A stretch of 64,000 bases of DNA. Origin: Hyphomicrobium sp. (lineage in GTDB: Bacteria > Pseudomonadota > Alphaproteobacteria > Rhizobiales > Hyphomicrobiaceae). Under the pieces are notes generated by a model, which saw nothing but the letters and a program-made list of their open reading frames with translations, made no database searches and was not told where the DNA came from. This document shows positions 17,876-26,951 of the stretch, in pieces (position 1 is the stretch's first letter; every line of letters begins with the position of its first letter). A program made the position numbers and the translations under genes. The stretch covers positions 248,001-312,000 of the forward strand of contig PERL01000001.1 in NCBI GenBank assembly GCA_002928735.1. The letters are read 5' to 3'.

Positions 17876-17920
17876 CTAAGGGGTCCTCGCCTAATGAGAC
17901 GGGGCACGCGGTCCCCTTAG
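17876..17920 (+). promoter_or_regulatory. Leader hairpin upstream of glyS
   Basis: Perfect 8-bp inverted repeat CTAAGGGG (17876-17883) / CCCCTTAG (17913-17920), ending 13 nt before the glyS ATG. Inside it a competing GGGG (17901-17904) can pair with the same CCCC. No U-tract follows, so it is not a terminator. A regulatory role is inference. Confidence 0.35.
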
Positions 17921-17933
17921 ACGCTGAGAACAC

Positions 17934-20033
17934 ATGTCCGAACTGCTGATTGAACTCTTCTCCGAGGAAATCCCGGCCCGCATGCAGGTGCGCGCCAGCG
18001 AGGACCTGAAGCGCCTCGTCACGGACGGCCTCACCGCCGCCGGACTGACCTTTGCCGCCGCCCGCGCCTACTCCACCCCGCGCCGCCTCACCCTCGTGAT
18101 CGACGGCCTGCCCGCCATGTCGCCCGCCATTTCCGAGGAGCGCAAAGGCCCCCGCGTCGGCGCGCCCGAGCAGGCCCTCGCAGGCTTCCTCAAATCCGCC
18201 GGCCTCGCGTCCATCGCAGACGCCGAAATCGTCAAGGACGAGAAGAAAGGCGATTACTACGTCGCCCGCATCGACAAGCCCGGCCGCAAGGCAGCCGACA
18301 TCACAGCTGAACTCCTGCCAGCCATCCTCGCCAAGTTCCCCTGGCCCAAATCCATGCGGTGGGGCTCCGGCACCTTCCAGTGGGTCCGCCCGCTGCATTC
18401 CATGATTTGCCTGCTCGACGGCAAAGTCGTCCCCTTCGAGATCGCCGGCATCGCCAGCGGAGCCACCACGCGCGGCCACCGCTTCCATGGCAACACATCG
18501 TTCAAAGTGAAATCCTTCGACGATTACGTCACCCAACTAACCGCCCATAAAGTCATGCTCGACCCGGCCGACCGCATGGCGACGATTAGCGAGCAAGCTC
18601 ACGCCGCCGCCAAGGCCGCCAAGCTTCAGTTGGTCGAAGACGACGCGCTCGTCGCCGAAAACGCCGGCCTCACCGAATGGCCCGTCGTCCTCATGGGATC
18701 GTTTGACAAAGACTTCCTCGATGTCCCCGGCGAAGTGCTCACCACCTCCATGAAGCAGCACCAGAAGTGCTTCTCCGTCCGCGATCCCAAGACCAAAAAG
18801 CTCGCCAATAAGTTCATCCTGGTCTCAAACCTCACCGCCACCGACGGCGGCGCACAGATCGTCTCCGGCAATGAAAAGGTCATCCGCGCGCGGCTTTCGG
18901 ACGCGAAATTCTTCTGGGATCAGGACCTCAAGAAGCCGCTCGACGAAATGGCGAACGAACTCGCCGGCATCACCTTCCACGAAAAGCTCGGCACCCAAAA
19001 AGACCGCGTCGAACGCATCGCGGAATTGGCAGCCCAAATCGCGGGCGCCGTTGACGCCGTGCCCGAAGATGCCCGCCGCGCGGCGCAACTCGCCAAGGCC
19101 GATCTCGTCTCCGGCATGGTGGGCGAATTCCCCGAACTGCAAGGCCTGATGGGCCGCTACTACGCCGAAAAAGCCGGCACCAAGGCCGACATCGCGCGCG
19201 CCATCGAACTTCATTACAAGCCCAAGGGCCCCACCGACGTGGTGCCGAAGGAAGAAGACGGCGACAGCGTCGCGATCGCCGTGGCGCTGGCCGACAAACT
19301 CGACACCCTCGTCGGCTTCTGGTCAGCAAATGCAAAGCCGACGGGTTCAGGCGACCCATATCAATTGCGTCGCGCTGCTCTGGGCGTGATTAGAATTGTG
19401 CTTGAAAATGATGTGCGCCTCCCAATTGGGAAGACAATCATTTCAGGCTACCGTTTGCTTGAGCAGCCGCGCGTGACAGGCGAGATCCAGGATGTTGAGG
19501 ACTTAAAGGAAGATCTCCTCTCCTTCTTCGCCGACCGCCTCAAGGTCCACCTGAAGGAAAAGGGCGCCCGCCACGACCTGATCGACGCCGTCTTCGCCCT
19601 CCCTGGCCAAGACGACCTCGCCCTCATCGTCAAACGCGTCGAGGCCCTGGGTGCCTTCCTGGCCACCGACGACGGCGCCAATCTGCTGGCCGGCGTCAAG
19701 CGCGCCTCCAACATCCTCGCCATCGAGGAAAAGAAGGACAAGACAACCTTCTCCGGCGAGCCCGAGGGCGACCTCCTGGCCGAACCGGCCGAACGCGCAC
19801 TCGCCTCGGCCATCGCCAAGGCCAAGTTCGACACGCAAGCCGCCATCGCCGTCGAAAACTTCACCGGCGCCATGAACGCGCTGGCCGAACTGCGCGCCCC
19901 AGTCGACGCATTTTTCGAGAAGGTCACTGTCAACGTTCCTGATCCTGCCCTCCGGCAAAACCGCCTGAAACTGCTCTCAGAAATCCGCGCCGCCACCCTC
20001 AATGTCGCTGATTTTTCTCGCATTTCCGGCTAG
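17934..20033 (+). CDS. glyS: Glycyl-tRNA synthetase beta subunit
   Basis: 699 aa, the normal length. The bacterial alpha2-beta2 GlyRS beta chain binds and positions tRNA-Gly. Seen: [15 protein letters not shown] at the start, [46 protein letters not shown], and the C-terminal anticodon-binding-like part with [28 protein letters not shown] and [30 protein letters not shown]. The alpha subunit gene glyQ is not in the window and is not directly upstream, where a small membrane protein gene lies instead. The ATG at 17934 has a weak ribosome site. Confidence 0.96.
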   Translation: MSELLIELFSEEIPARMQVRASEDLKRLVTDGLTAAGLTFAAARAYSTPRRLTLVIDGLPAMSPAISEERKGPRVGAPEQALAGFLKSAGLASIADAEIVKDEKKGDYYVARIDKPGRKAADITAELLPAILAKFPWPKSMRWGSGTFQWVRPLHSMICLLDGKVVPFEIAGIASGATTRGHRFHGNTSFKVKSFDDYVTQLTAHKVMLDPADRMATISEQAHAAAKAAKLQLVEDDALVAENAGLTEWPVVLMGSFDKDFLDVPGEVLTTSMKQHQKCFSVRDPKTKKLANKFILVSNLTATDGGAQIVSGNEKVIRARLSDAKFFWDQDLKKPLDEMANELAGITFHEKLGTQKDRVERIAELAAQIAGAVDAVPEDARRAAQLAKADLVSGMVGEFPELQGLMGRYYAEKAGTKADIARAIELHYKPKGPTDVVPKEEDGDSVAIAVALADKLDTLVGFWSANAKPTGSGDPYQLRRAALGVIRIVLENDVRLPIGKTIISGYRLLEQPRVTGEIQDVEDLKEDLLSFFADRLKVHLKEKGARHDLIDAVFALPGQDDLALIVKRVEALGAFLATDDGANLLAGVKRASNILAIEEKKDKTTFSGEPEGDLLAEPAERALASAIAKAKFDTQAAIAVENFTGAMNALAELRAPVDAFFEKVTVNVPDPALRQNRLKLLSEIRAATLNVADFSRISG

Positions 20034-20044
20034 AGCTCGGCGCC

Positions 20045-20072
20045 CGGGTTGATGACCCTAAGTGTCAACCCG
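20045..20072 (+). other. Inverted repeat after glyS
   Basis: CGGGTTGA (20045-20052) / TCAACCCG (20065-20072), 12-nt spacer, 12 nt after the glyS stop. It could be a weak terminator without U-tract or an operator for the winged-helix gene downstream. Confidence 0.35.
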
Positions 20073-20234
20073 ATCTGTTGGCCTGGAGCCCGCGATAAGA
20101 AAAATTGCTCCGACCTGGGTGATCCTGACGGTGACCCCTGCCGTTCTCTATGCATACGCAAACCAAAATGGGCGCCGCGACGAACCGCACTTTCGGAATG
20201 ATCCGCCGGCCAGAACCGGCGCCCGGCAGACGCG

Positions 20235-20639
20235 ATGGACAAGATGGACGACGGGAAGACGCTCCACTTTGAATTCGCCGAGACCGCCAAAGCCCCCTCG
20301 GCTGCGGCCCACATCGGCACGAATGGCACCAACGGCACCCACGGCGCCGCTCCGAAGCGCCACAAGCCGGAAAAACTGATGCGGCTCCTTTCGGACCGCA
20401 ACTTGAAGCTCCTCAAGCAGATCCGCACGGCCGAACCCAAAACCCTGGCCGAGCTCTCGCGGATCTCCGGCCGCCCGAAAGCAAGCCTGACGCGCACGCT
20501 CGCCCGCCTCTCCGACCTCGGCATCGTTGTCCTGGTCAAATCCAAGGGCCGCGGCAAGATCCCCAAGGTCGCCTGCGACCGAGTTCGCCTGGAAGTCAGT
20601 CTGCTTCCGGAAGATGACGGTCCGTCTGGCAACGCCTGA
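20235..20639 (+). CDS. Winged-helix transcriptional regulator (MarR/HVO_A0114-like)
   Basis: 134 aa. The N-terminal ~45 residues are low-complexity with two GTNGT repeats. A winged helix-turn-helix spans about 55-115 (LLKQIRTAEPKTLAELSRIS, then GRPKASLTRTLARLSDLGIVVLVKSKGRGKIPKV with recognition helix and wing). The pattern resembles HVO_A0114-type regulators, some of which are antitoxins. No toxin gene is evident in the 200 nt upstream, so it is either a stand-alone regulator or an orphan antitoxin. A terminator follows immediately. DNA-binding call is firm, family subtype less so. Confidence 0.7.
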   Translation: MDKMDDGKTLHFEFAETAKAPSAAAHIGTNGTNGTHGAAPKRHKPEKLMRLLSDRNLKLLKQIRTAEPKTLAELSRISGRPKASLTRTLARLSDLGIVVLVKSKGRGKIPKVACDRVRLEVSLLPEDDGPSGNA

Positions 20640-20645
20640 CACGCT

Positions 20646-20678
20646 AAAGAGCGGCGCCATGTGAAGCGCCGCTCTTTT
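20646..20678 (+). terminator. Intrinsic terminator
   Basis: 12-bp perfect stem AAAGAGCGGCGC (20646-20657) / GCGCCGCTCTTT (20666-20677), 8-nt loop, followed by T. Ends the winged-helix regulator transcript. Confidence 0.85.
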
Positions 20679-20709
20679 CATATGCCAATCGCGAAGTGGT
20701 ACCGGTGGA

Positions 20710-20786
20710 AGCTGGCTGATCGAGCGGCCTTGAGCCCTCTTAGATCAAAACCGCCGGCGCGCCCCGCACGACCGGATCAGCCAGCT
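20710..20786. repeat. Perfect 12-bp inverted repeat with 53-nt spacer
   Basis: AGCTGGCTGATC (20710-20721) and its exact complement GATCAGCCAGCT (20775-20786) flank a GC-rich 53-nt spacer. It lies in the gene-free 274 nt between the regulator terminator and the end of the ABC-F gene. It has no U-tract. It could be a structured RNA, or a small palindromic repeat. Confidence 0.5.
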
Positions 20787-20952
20787 AACCACGCCGGCTC
20801 TGATAGCCCACTCGTGAGCCCAAATCCCATCAAATAATATGTAAGTCACTTCCATCAGAAGTGCGCATAGACAAACATCGCGCGCGTTATCAACGCCCTG
20901 ACCGATCACACTGCCGAAACGCCATCTGACAACGATCAAGTGGGAGAATTTT

Positions 20953-22863
20953 TTATAACGCCAAACTTTCGTCTTGCGTTTGCTCCGCCTCTTCAAACGC
21001 GGCAGTAGCAGCCATCCACTGCTCTTCCGCTTCCGCCAGTTTCTTGGCGATCAATCCACGTTCCAGCGTGATTTTCTGCGTGCGCTGAGCATCAGCGTAC
21101 AGCTGAGGATCGCCGAGCTGCGCATCGATTTTGACAATCTCCGCCGTCAATTTCTCGACGCGCTTCTCCGCCTCCAGCATCAGTTTCTTCAATGGTGCCA
21201 GCTGCTGCCGCTTCTGCGCCGCCACCCGCCGCTGCGCGCTGCAATCGACGCGATCATCGCCGACGCCCGTGTTCGCCGAACGACCAGCCCCCGCGCCGCG
21301 TTCGGATAACAACTCGGCTCGATAGCTCTCCATATCGCCGTCGTAATTCGAAACCGTCCCATTCTTCACCACCCACAGGCGGTCTGCTGTTGCTTCCACC
21401 AAGTGCCGGTCATGACTGATCAGAACGACCGCGCCTTCGTATTCGGCCAGCGCATGGATCAGCGCCTCGCGGCTATCGATATCGAGATGGTTCGTCGGCT
21501 CGTCGAGAATGAGCAAATGCGGCGCATGAAACGCCGTCAGCGCGAGCAGCAGCCGCGCCTTCTCGCCCCCCGACAGCTTCGCGCACTTCGTATCCGCCTT
21601 GTCTGCACTGAACCCGAACGTGCCGAGCTTGGTGCGCTTCTGCGCCTCCGTCGCGTCCGGCATCAGCTTGACCATGTAGTCGTACGGCGTCGACAACGGA
21701 TTGAGATCGTCCAGCTGATGCTGTGCGAAATACCCCACCGTTACTTTGCTCGCGCCATAGACCTTGCCCGACAACGGCTCCATTCGCCCCGCCAACAGCT
21801 TGGCGAACGTCGACTTGCCGTTGCCGTTCTGACCCAGCAGCGCAATCCGGTCGTCCTGGTCGAGCCGCAAATTGAGCCCTGACAGGATCGGCCGGCCCGG
21901 CTCATATCCAGCCGTCGCGTTCTCCATCCTAAGCAGCGGGCTCGCCAGCATCTTCTCCGGATTGGGCAGCAGGAACGGCACCACCCGGTCTTCCATCTGC
22001 GCCGCGATCGGCTGCATCTTCGCCAGCGCCTTCACCCGGCTCTGCGCTTGCTTCGCCTTCGTCGCCTTTGCCTTGAACCGGTCGATGAACGCCTGAATAC
22101 GCCGCCGGTCGTCGTCCTGCTTCTTCTTCAATTTCAATTCGAGCCGCTGCTTCTCCCGCCGCGACTCCTCGAAATCATCATACCCGCCCGAGTAGAGCGT
22201 CAGCTTGCCCCGCTCCAGATGCAGGATCGCGCCGGGCACCGCGTTCAACAGATCGCGGTCGTGGCTTACGATCAGAACCGTGTGCGGATAGCTCTTCAAA
22301 TAACTTTCGAGCCACAGCGTCCCTTCCAGATCGAGATAGTTCGTCGGCTCGTCGAGCAGCAGGATCTCCGGCTCCAGAAACAGAACGGCGGCCAGCGCCA
22401 CGCGCATCCGCCACCCGCCCGAGTATTCGCGGCACGCCCGCTGCTGCGCCGCCTCGTCGAAGCCCAAGCCCGACAAAATCGTCGCCGCCCGCGCCGGCGC
22501 GGAGTGCGCATCGATATCCATGAGCCGCACCTGGATTTCCCCGATTCGGTTGGCATCCGTCGCCGTCTCCGCCTCGGCCAACAGCGCCGCCCGTTCCGTA
22601 TCCGCCTCCAGCACCCAGGCGATGAGACTTTTATCGCCGCCGGGCGCCTCCTGCGCCACGTATCCGATCCGCGCCCCGCGCGTCATCGTGATGCTGCCAT
22701 CGTCCGGATGGCTTTCGCCCGTAATGAGTCTGAGCAGCGTCGACTTGCCAGCCCCGTTGCGCCCGACGAGCCCCACCTTGTGCCCGGTCGGAATCCCAGC
22801 GGTCGCGGCGTCGAAGATCCGCTTACCCTCGATATGAAACGTCAGGTCGTTGATGTGCAGCAT
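20953..22863 (-). CDS. ABC-F family ATPase (YheS/Uup-like translation factor)
   Basis: 636 aa with two ABC modules and no membrane segments. Module 1: Walker A GLVGRNGAGKSTL (about 32-44), signature YSGGWRMRVALA, Walker B LLLDEPTNYLD. Inter-domain helix pair (P-site tRNA interaction motif region) about 240-310. Module 2: LLGQNGNGKSTF, LSGGEKARLLLAL, LLILDEPTNHLD. The C-terminal ~110 residues form a charged coiled coil (KKLMLEAEKRVEKLTAEIVKID). ABC-F proteins act on the ribosome to relieve stalls or regulate translation. Best fit is the YheS branch; exact role not shown. Divergent from rnhB, 142 nt apart. Confidence 0.92.
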   Translation of the reverse strand: MLHINDLTFHIEGKRIFDAATAGIPTGHKVGLVGRNGAGKSTLLRLITGESHPDDGSITMTRGARIGYVAQEAPGGDKSLIAWVLEADTERAALLAEAETATDANRIGEIQVRLMDIDAHSAPARAATILSGLGFDEAAQQRACREYSGGWRMRVALAAVLFLEPEILLLDEPTNYLDLEGTLWLESYLKSYPHTVLIVSHDRDLLNAVPGAILHLERGKLTLYSGGYDDFEESRREKQRLELKLKKKQDDDRRRIQAFIDRFKAKATKAKQAQSRVKALAKMQPIAAQMEDRVVPFLLPNPEKMLASPLLRMENATAGYEPGRPILSGLNLRLDQDDRIALLGQNGNGKSTFAKLLAGRMEPLSGKVYGASKVTVGYFAQHQLDDLNPLSTPYDYMVKLMPDATEAQKRTKLGTFGFSADKADTKCAKLSGGEKARLLLALTAFHAPHLLILDEPTNHLDIDSREALIHALAEYEGAVVLISHDRHLVEATADRLWVVKNGTVSNYDGDMESYRAELLSERGAGAGRSANTGVGDDRVDCSAQRRVAAQKRQQLAPLKKLMLEAEKRVEKLTAEIVKIDAQLGDPQLYADAQRTQKITLERGLIAKKLAEAEEQWMAATAAFEEAEQTQDESLAL

Positions 22864-23005
22864 GACGGCATCGCTTAAAGCCTCAGTGGCCCCCTGTCAC
22901 CCCGATGACGCTGCCAGCAGCGCATTTGAGGCTGCGGCCGATGCGGCTGTGGACAGCGCCAGCCTGTGCTTTGACACATCCGTCGAACCGCCCAACGCTT
23001 TCCCC

Positions 23006-23653
23006 ATGAAAATTGCCGATTCGCGGTTCAAGCCGACCTTCGAGCTGGAATTGGCCGAGCGCGACCTCGGCCGCTGGCCTATAGCCGGTATTGATGAGGC
23101 CGGCCGCGGCCCATGGGCCGGCCCCGTCGTCGCCGCCGCCGTCATCCTCGATCCCGCAAACATCCCCACCGGCATCGACGACAGCAAAGCGATGGACGAA
23201 GACGGCCGCGACGTCATCTACCGCCGCATCGTCCAGAGCGGCGCCGTCATCGCCACCGGCATCGCCGATGTCGAGCGCATCGATCGCGACAACATCCTCA
23301 ACGCCACCCTGTGGGCCATGAGCGAAGCCATCCGCGCTCTTTCCACAAAACCGCGCCTCGCCCTCGTCGACGGCAACCGCGCCCCGCGCTTGGCTTGCGA
23401 AGCCCGCACCATCGTCAAAGGCGACGCCAAATGCCTGTCGATCGCCGCCGCTTCCATCATCGCCAAGGTCACCCGCGACCGTATGATGATCGCGCTGGAG
23501 GGAAAATTTCCCGGCTACGGCTTTGCCCGCCACAAAGGCTACGGCACGCCTGAGCACAAGGAAGCCCTCGCCTGCCTCGGCGTCTGCCCCCTCCACCGCC
23601 GCTCTTTCAAGCCCGTCCAATTGGCGCTAGGCCTCGTCGAAGAATTGACCTAA
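23006..23653 (+). CDS. rnhB: Ribonuclease HII
   Basis: 215 aa from the ATG at 23006; the frame is open back to 22850 but overlaps the ABC-F start and is not conserved. Catalytic acidic residues are in AGIDEAGRGPWAGPVVAAAV (Asp30, Glu31), ALVDGNRAP and AKVTRDRMM; FPGYGFARHKGYGTPEHKEAL is the family C-terminal motif. It cleaves RNA in DNA-RNA hybrids, including single misincorporated ribonucleotides. RNase HI (rnhA) is also in this window, so both enzymes are present. Upstream of ATG there is no strong ribosome site. Confidence 0.95.
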   Translation: MKIADSRFKPTFELELAERDLGRWPIAGIDEAGRGPWAGPVVAAAVILDPANIPTGIDDSKAMDEDGRDVIYRRIVQSGAVIATGIADVERIDRDNILNATLWAMSEAIRALSTKPRLALVDGNRAPRLACEARTIVKGDAKCLSIAAASIIAKVTRDRMMIALEGKFPGYGFARHKGYGTPEHKEALACLGVCPLHRRSFKPVQLALGLVEELT

Positions 23654-23734
23654 TAAGTCATCAACTCTAGCTCAATTGACGGTCGAACCGATTTTCGAGA
23701 GGTTGACTTTCTAGGAAGCCGAAGAGAACGGTCG

Positions 23735-24184
23735 ATGATAATCAAACCCGCTCGAACAGTGCCCGGCGTCGTGAAACGCGCCTTCGATGCATTCCGGGCC
23801 AACGATCCCATCGGCGTTGCCGAGGCCTACGAAATCGATGCCCAGCTTGCCACGCACTTGGATCCGGCCATCGCCACGGCGTTGAAAATTGGGACGATCC
23901 AAGGCCCGGTGCGGGCGACCTGCGCCATCGGCATTCTGCGCTTTTACGCCTACCAACTCTCACATTTCAAAGTGCACGACAACGAGATCGTCTCAGCGAC
24001 TGAGCGATCCAAAGGCATCGATGTCGTGAGCCGTTGGTCGGTCCGATCGCTGGAGACTGGCGAAATCTACGAAGGCTTCAATAAGAATCGGTGGCTACTC
24101 GACCGCAGCGGCCGGCGGCTGATCGCGGGCGAGGGCTACTGCGGACTGCTTGCGGCGCCCGCGGCTCTCGTCACCAATATATGA
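23735..24184 (+). CDS. Hypothetical protein, possibly NTF2/SnoaL-like; intact copy of a tandem pair
   Basis: 149 aa, no signal peptide or membrane segment. It begins MIIKPARTVPGVVKRAFDAF. The C-terminal half (VVSRWSVRSLETGEIYEGFNKNRWLLDRSGRRLIAGEGYCGLL) has the strand pattern of NTF2-like/SnoaL-like folds, with W, GE, N, W, DR and GE positions; this is a fold impression, not a family match. The next 156-nt frame (24242-24397) repeats its first ~31 codons and then diverges, so an old tandem duplication happened here. The GAAGAGAACGG region upstream is shared in type by both copies. Confidence 0.55.
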   Translation: MIIKPARTVPGVVKRAFDAFRANDPIGVAEAYEIDAQLATHLDPAIATALKIGTIQGPVRATCAIGILRFYAYQLSHFKVHDNEIVSATERSKGIDVVSRWSVRSLETGEIYEGFNKNRWLLDRSGRRLIAGEGYCGLLAAPAALVTNI

Positions 24185-24241
24185 TCAAGACGACAACTTG
24201 CCGAATAATTCGGATTTAATGAAGAGAGCGGAAAACGGCCC

Positions 24242-24397
24242 ATGCAAATCAAGCCGGCACGCACAATTCCGCACGTCTTAAAGCGCGCCTTCGACGCGTT
24301 TCGGGCCAACGATCCCATTGGCATGGCAGAGGCTCCCCCACCCGTATTCATTCAAAAGACACTGCCTCTCCAATCCACCCGCCACTGTGGCCGGTGA
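24242..24397 (+). pseudogene. Truncated duplicate of the 23735-24184 gene
   Basis: 51 codons. Residues 1-31 (MQIKPARTIPHVLKRAFDAF..., then RANDPIGMAEA) align without gaps with residues 1-31 of the preceding gene, with about seven amino-acid changes and many synonymous third-base changes, so the duplication is not recent. After GAG GCT the sequence switches to an unrelated Pro-rich stretch and stops at 24395. A GAAGAG-type ribosome site is retained. It is either a decaying remnant or a short re-purposed product; I call it a pseudogene. Confidence 0.6.
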
Positions 24398-24466
24398 ACC
24401 CGCGACAACCGGGATCAACTGTTGTATTCCCACCGGCATCAGTGAGTAGGCACGGGGGGTTAAGTC

Positions 24467-26362
24467 ATGGCGTCGAGCGGCACCCGCGAGGAAGGCATCC
24501 TCGCGTCCATCAGGGGCGCTTTTTACTACGTCCTCGGCCGCAACACCCTGATCGGCATCGCCTCGCTAATGCTCCTCCTCCTGTCGGGCTACGCCACCTG
24601 GCACGGCATGCGCGACTTCATCGTCGGCGTCTCCCAGACCTCCGCCGCACCCTCTGAAGGCATGTCGATCTCCAACGACATCCTCGTCATCGGCGTTGTG
24701 GTCGCCCTCACGTTTCTCATGTGGCTCGCCCTGCGAGAGGTCTTCGGCGCCAAACGCAAGTTCACCGACCGCATCGTGATGTTCGTCATGTATGCCTTCC
24801 TCGCCGTCTGGTCGATCGGCTTCGGTTACGGTTTCTGGTGGAGCCTCATCTCGGGCGAGGAAGCCACCCGCACCGGCCTCGCAGGCCTCCAGGAAGATGC
24901 CCGCGATGCCTCGTCCGCCATCGCCGCCCGCCTCGATGCCGTCCGCGCCCAGCTCGACAACGTCGTCACATGGTCCGACAGCCAGATGACGCGCGAGGAG
25001 ACCTCCGGCGGCAGTTGCGGCACGTCATCCGGCGCCGGCCGCGGCCCGCTCTACAACGCCCGCCGCTCCGTCCGCGACAGCGTCACCACGCTGCGCGATG
25101 GCATGACCCGCGCTTGGCTCGAACCCGTCCGCGTCGATGTCGAAGAATTGCGCGCCACCGCCTCCACGCTTGAAGGTGGATCCATCGAGGATCGCCAAAA
25201 GGCCTTCGAAGCCAAAGCTTCCGACATCCGCGGCAAGGCCCGCAACATCGCGGCCCGCTCCAACGAATTGGGCAAGTCGACCGCCGCCGAAATGCGCGCA
25301 CTCGCCAAAACCGTCACGATTCCGCCCGGCCGCCCTGGTTTCTCCTGCTTCGATCCAACGCTGGCCGAACGGCTCGAGCAGGCCGCCAATCAGGCCGACC
25401 AACCGGCCGAAATCAAGTTGCGCGAAGCCGCCTTCAGCGAAGGCCCCGCCGGCGTCGCCAATGCAGTCAAAAATCTCTGGAAGAACATCGGCGCTTATTC
25501 CTCAAGCCTCGTCGCCTATATCGGCTCCGGCTTCCAGCGCCCCTTCTCCCACACCGTTGAAGGCGATCCCATCACCGGCCGTGACTTGATTGCCTTGCTG
25601 GCAACAATCGGCGTCGATCTCGGCCTACTGGCGCTCGCCATCCTCAACCCGCCACCCGCCGCGACACTGCGCCCCTCCGGCGAAGTGGTGCATCAGATCC
25701 GCGAAGCGATCCGCACCGTCCTCTCACGAACGGACGACGCCGCCGGCATCGAATGGCTGCGACGCCACTTCATCCACCACAACAAGGCGTCCTATTTCGT
25801 CATACCCAATCTCTACAGTGCCAACGCGGACGACAAAGTGGAATCCCAACGCGCGCTTGCCATCAACCAACTGGCCGGCGTCTTCAGCGATCTCGATCTC
25901 GTCCGCTGGCCGGAGAAATTGGGGCTGTGGACACGGCTCCGGCGCTTCAAGACGCTCCGCTCGAAAAGCGAACTCGATCTTTTGAAGCTCGAGGAAAGCC
26001 AAGCCAGCGACACCGACCTCACGAAGATCCGGCAGGAATGGCTGGAAAAAATCGGCAAGTCCGGCAATGTCGCCCTGTCCGAAAAGGATCAGGAATTCAT
26101 GACCGCCGATCCGTTGCGTAATCACGGCCTGTTCTCCAAGGCCGAACGCGCGCTCACCATCGCGCAATGGAGCGCCGAGGCCCGCCGCGACGTGGAGGTC
26201 TTCCGCATCGTCGATGTCGATGGCCTCACCCCCATCCTCATGGTCTTGAACGAAGAAGCCGAGCGCGCCGCCACCACACCCCGTGAGCCCGGCGCAAGTG
26301 GCCCGGTCGACGGCGGCAACCTGAGCGAATCCAAACGCGAGTTGCCCTACTTCCCCTCCTGA
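24467..26362 (+). CDS. Large membrane protein with internal coiled coil, unknown function
   Basis: 631 aa. Three membrane segments near the N-terminus (about 26-46, 72-92, 104-128) are followed by a long helical Ala/Arg/Glu-rich region (about 135-360) with coiled-coil character and an unusual Gly/Ser/Cys insert (SGGSCGTSSGAGRG). A fourth membrane segment lies at about 375-395, and the ~235-residue C-terminal domain is soluble and charged. The topology (membrane bundle, long helical domain, membrane, soluble domain) suggests a structural or motor-like membrane complex, but no Walker, peptidase or channel motif is seen and I do not recognise the family. It is preceded by the truncated gene and followed by a PepSY gene. 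Confidence 0.6.
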   Translation: MASSGTREEGILASIRGAFYYVLGRNTLIGIASLMLLLLSGYATWHGMRDFIVGVSQTSAAPSEGMSISNDILVIGVVVALTFLMWLALREVFGAKRKFTDRIVMFVMYAFLAVWSIGFGYGFWWSLISGEEATRTGLAGLQEDARDASSAIAARLDAVRAQLDNVVTWSDSQMTREETSGGSCGTSSGAGRGPLYNARRSVRDSVTTLRDGMTRAWLEPVRVDVEELRATASTLEGGSIEDRQKAFEAKASDIRGKARNIAARSNELGKSTAAEMRALAKTVTIPPGRPGFSCFDPTLAERLEQAANQADQPAEIKLREAAFSEGPAGVANAVKNLWKNIGAYSSSLVAYIGSGFQRPFSHTVEGDPITGRDLIALLATIGVDLGLLALAILNPPPAATLRPSGEVVHQIREAIRTVLSRTDDAAGIEWLRRHFIHHNKASYFVIPNLYSANADDKVESQRALAINQLAGVFSDLDLVRWPEKLGLWTRLRRFKTLRSKSELDLLKLEESQASDTDLTKIRQEWLEKIGKSGNVALSEKDQEFMTADPLRNHGLFSKAERALTIAQWSAEARRDVEVFRIVDVDGLTPILMVLNEEAERAATTPREPGASGPVDGGNLSESKRELPYFPS

Positions 26363-26458
26363 ACGGAACCAGTTGGCTCCGAAATGTCTTGAAGATGACA
26401 CGGCCGGCGATTAGCTCAGCCGCGCCCCTGGGCCATGCCATCACGAAGGAGATCGATC

Positions 26459-26752
26459 ATGAAAACCACGCTGCTGCTCACCACCCTTGCCGGCGCGCTC
26501 TTCGCCGCCGCGCCAGCCTTCGCCAGCCCCGAATGCACCACCGAAGCCAAAGATAAGTGGCTCTCGGAAGACGCCATGAAGGCCAAGGCCACCGAGCTCG
26601 GCTACAAGGCCGAAGTCTTCAAAGTCGAAGGCAACTGCTACGAAATCTACGGCTACAACAAAGACGGCAAACAGGTTGAAGTGTATTTCAACCCCGTCTC
26701 CGGCGCCGTCGTCGAAGAAGAAATCGAAGAAAAGAAGGACGGCAAAAAGTAA
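26459..26752 (+). CDS. Small secreted PepSY-domain protein
   Basis: 97 aa. Strong ribosome site AAGGAGAT upstream of the ATG at 26459. A signal peptide (about 1-23, ending AFAS) is followed by a single PepSY-like domain: WLSEDAMKAKATELGYKAEVFKVEGNCYEIYGYNKDGKQVEVYFNPVSGAVVEEE. A Lys/Glu-rich tail ends the protein. Two Cys residues in the mature part could form a disulfide. Proteins of this type are periplasmic and of unknown role; PepSY modules are thought to inhibit peptidases or sense ligands. Confidence 0.85.
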   Translation: MKTTLLLTTLAGALFAAAPAFASPECTTEAKDKWLSEDAMKAKATELGYKAEVFKVEGNCYEIYGYNKDGKQVEVYFNPVSGAVVEEEIEEKKDGKK

Positions 26753-26780
26753 GCGCCCGCCGCTTCGATCGTCAAAAATT

Positions 26781-26842
26781 GGGGTCGCCGTCTCGCATGT
26801 GCCTGGGCCATGTGAGGGTCAACGGCGGCCCCAAAATTTTTT
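26781..26842 (+). terminator. Intrinsic terminator with long loop
   Basis: GGGGTCGCCGT (26781-26791) pairs with ACGGCGGCCCC (26822-26832) with one G-U, 30-nt loop, followed by AAAATTTTTT. The flanking AAAATT can extend the stem. Ends the PepSY transcript before the ccrM promoter region. Confidence 0.75.
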
Positions 26843-26951
26843 ATCGAGTCGTCTCAATCCCTTGGCAGCGGGCTTGTCGCAACAACTGCCGTTCGCCTTC
26901 CGTTCGCCGCAAGCCGTTGCCACTTTGAATGCGTCTGCGGGGTTGAGCGAT

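Noticed and set aside
20062-20379. Open frame between glyS and the winged-helix gene
   Set aside because: It overlaps the regulator in another frame, is Arg/Pro-biased like a shadow, and has no ribosome site or domain.
20745-20996. 83-codon minus-strand frame next to the ABC-F gene
   Set aside because: Overlaps the ABC-F stop in another frame and contains one arm of the inverted repeat; no ribosome site or conserved feature.
26409-26420. gattagctcagc, like the D-arm start of a tRNA
   Set aside because: No acceptor, anticodon or T-arm pairing follows, and a PepSY ribosome site begins 35 nt later.
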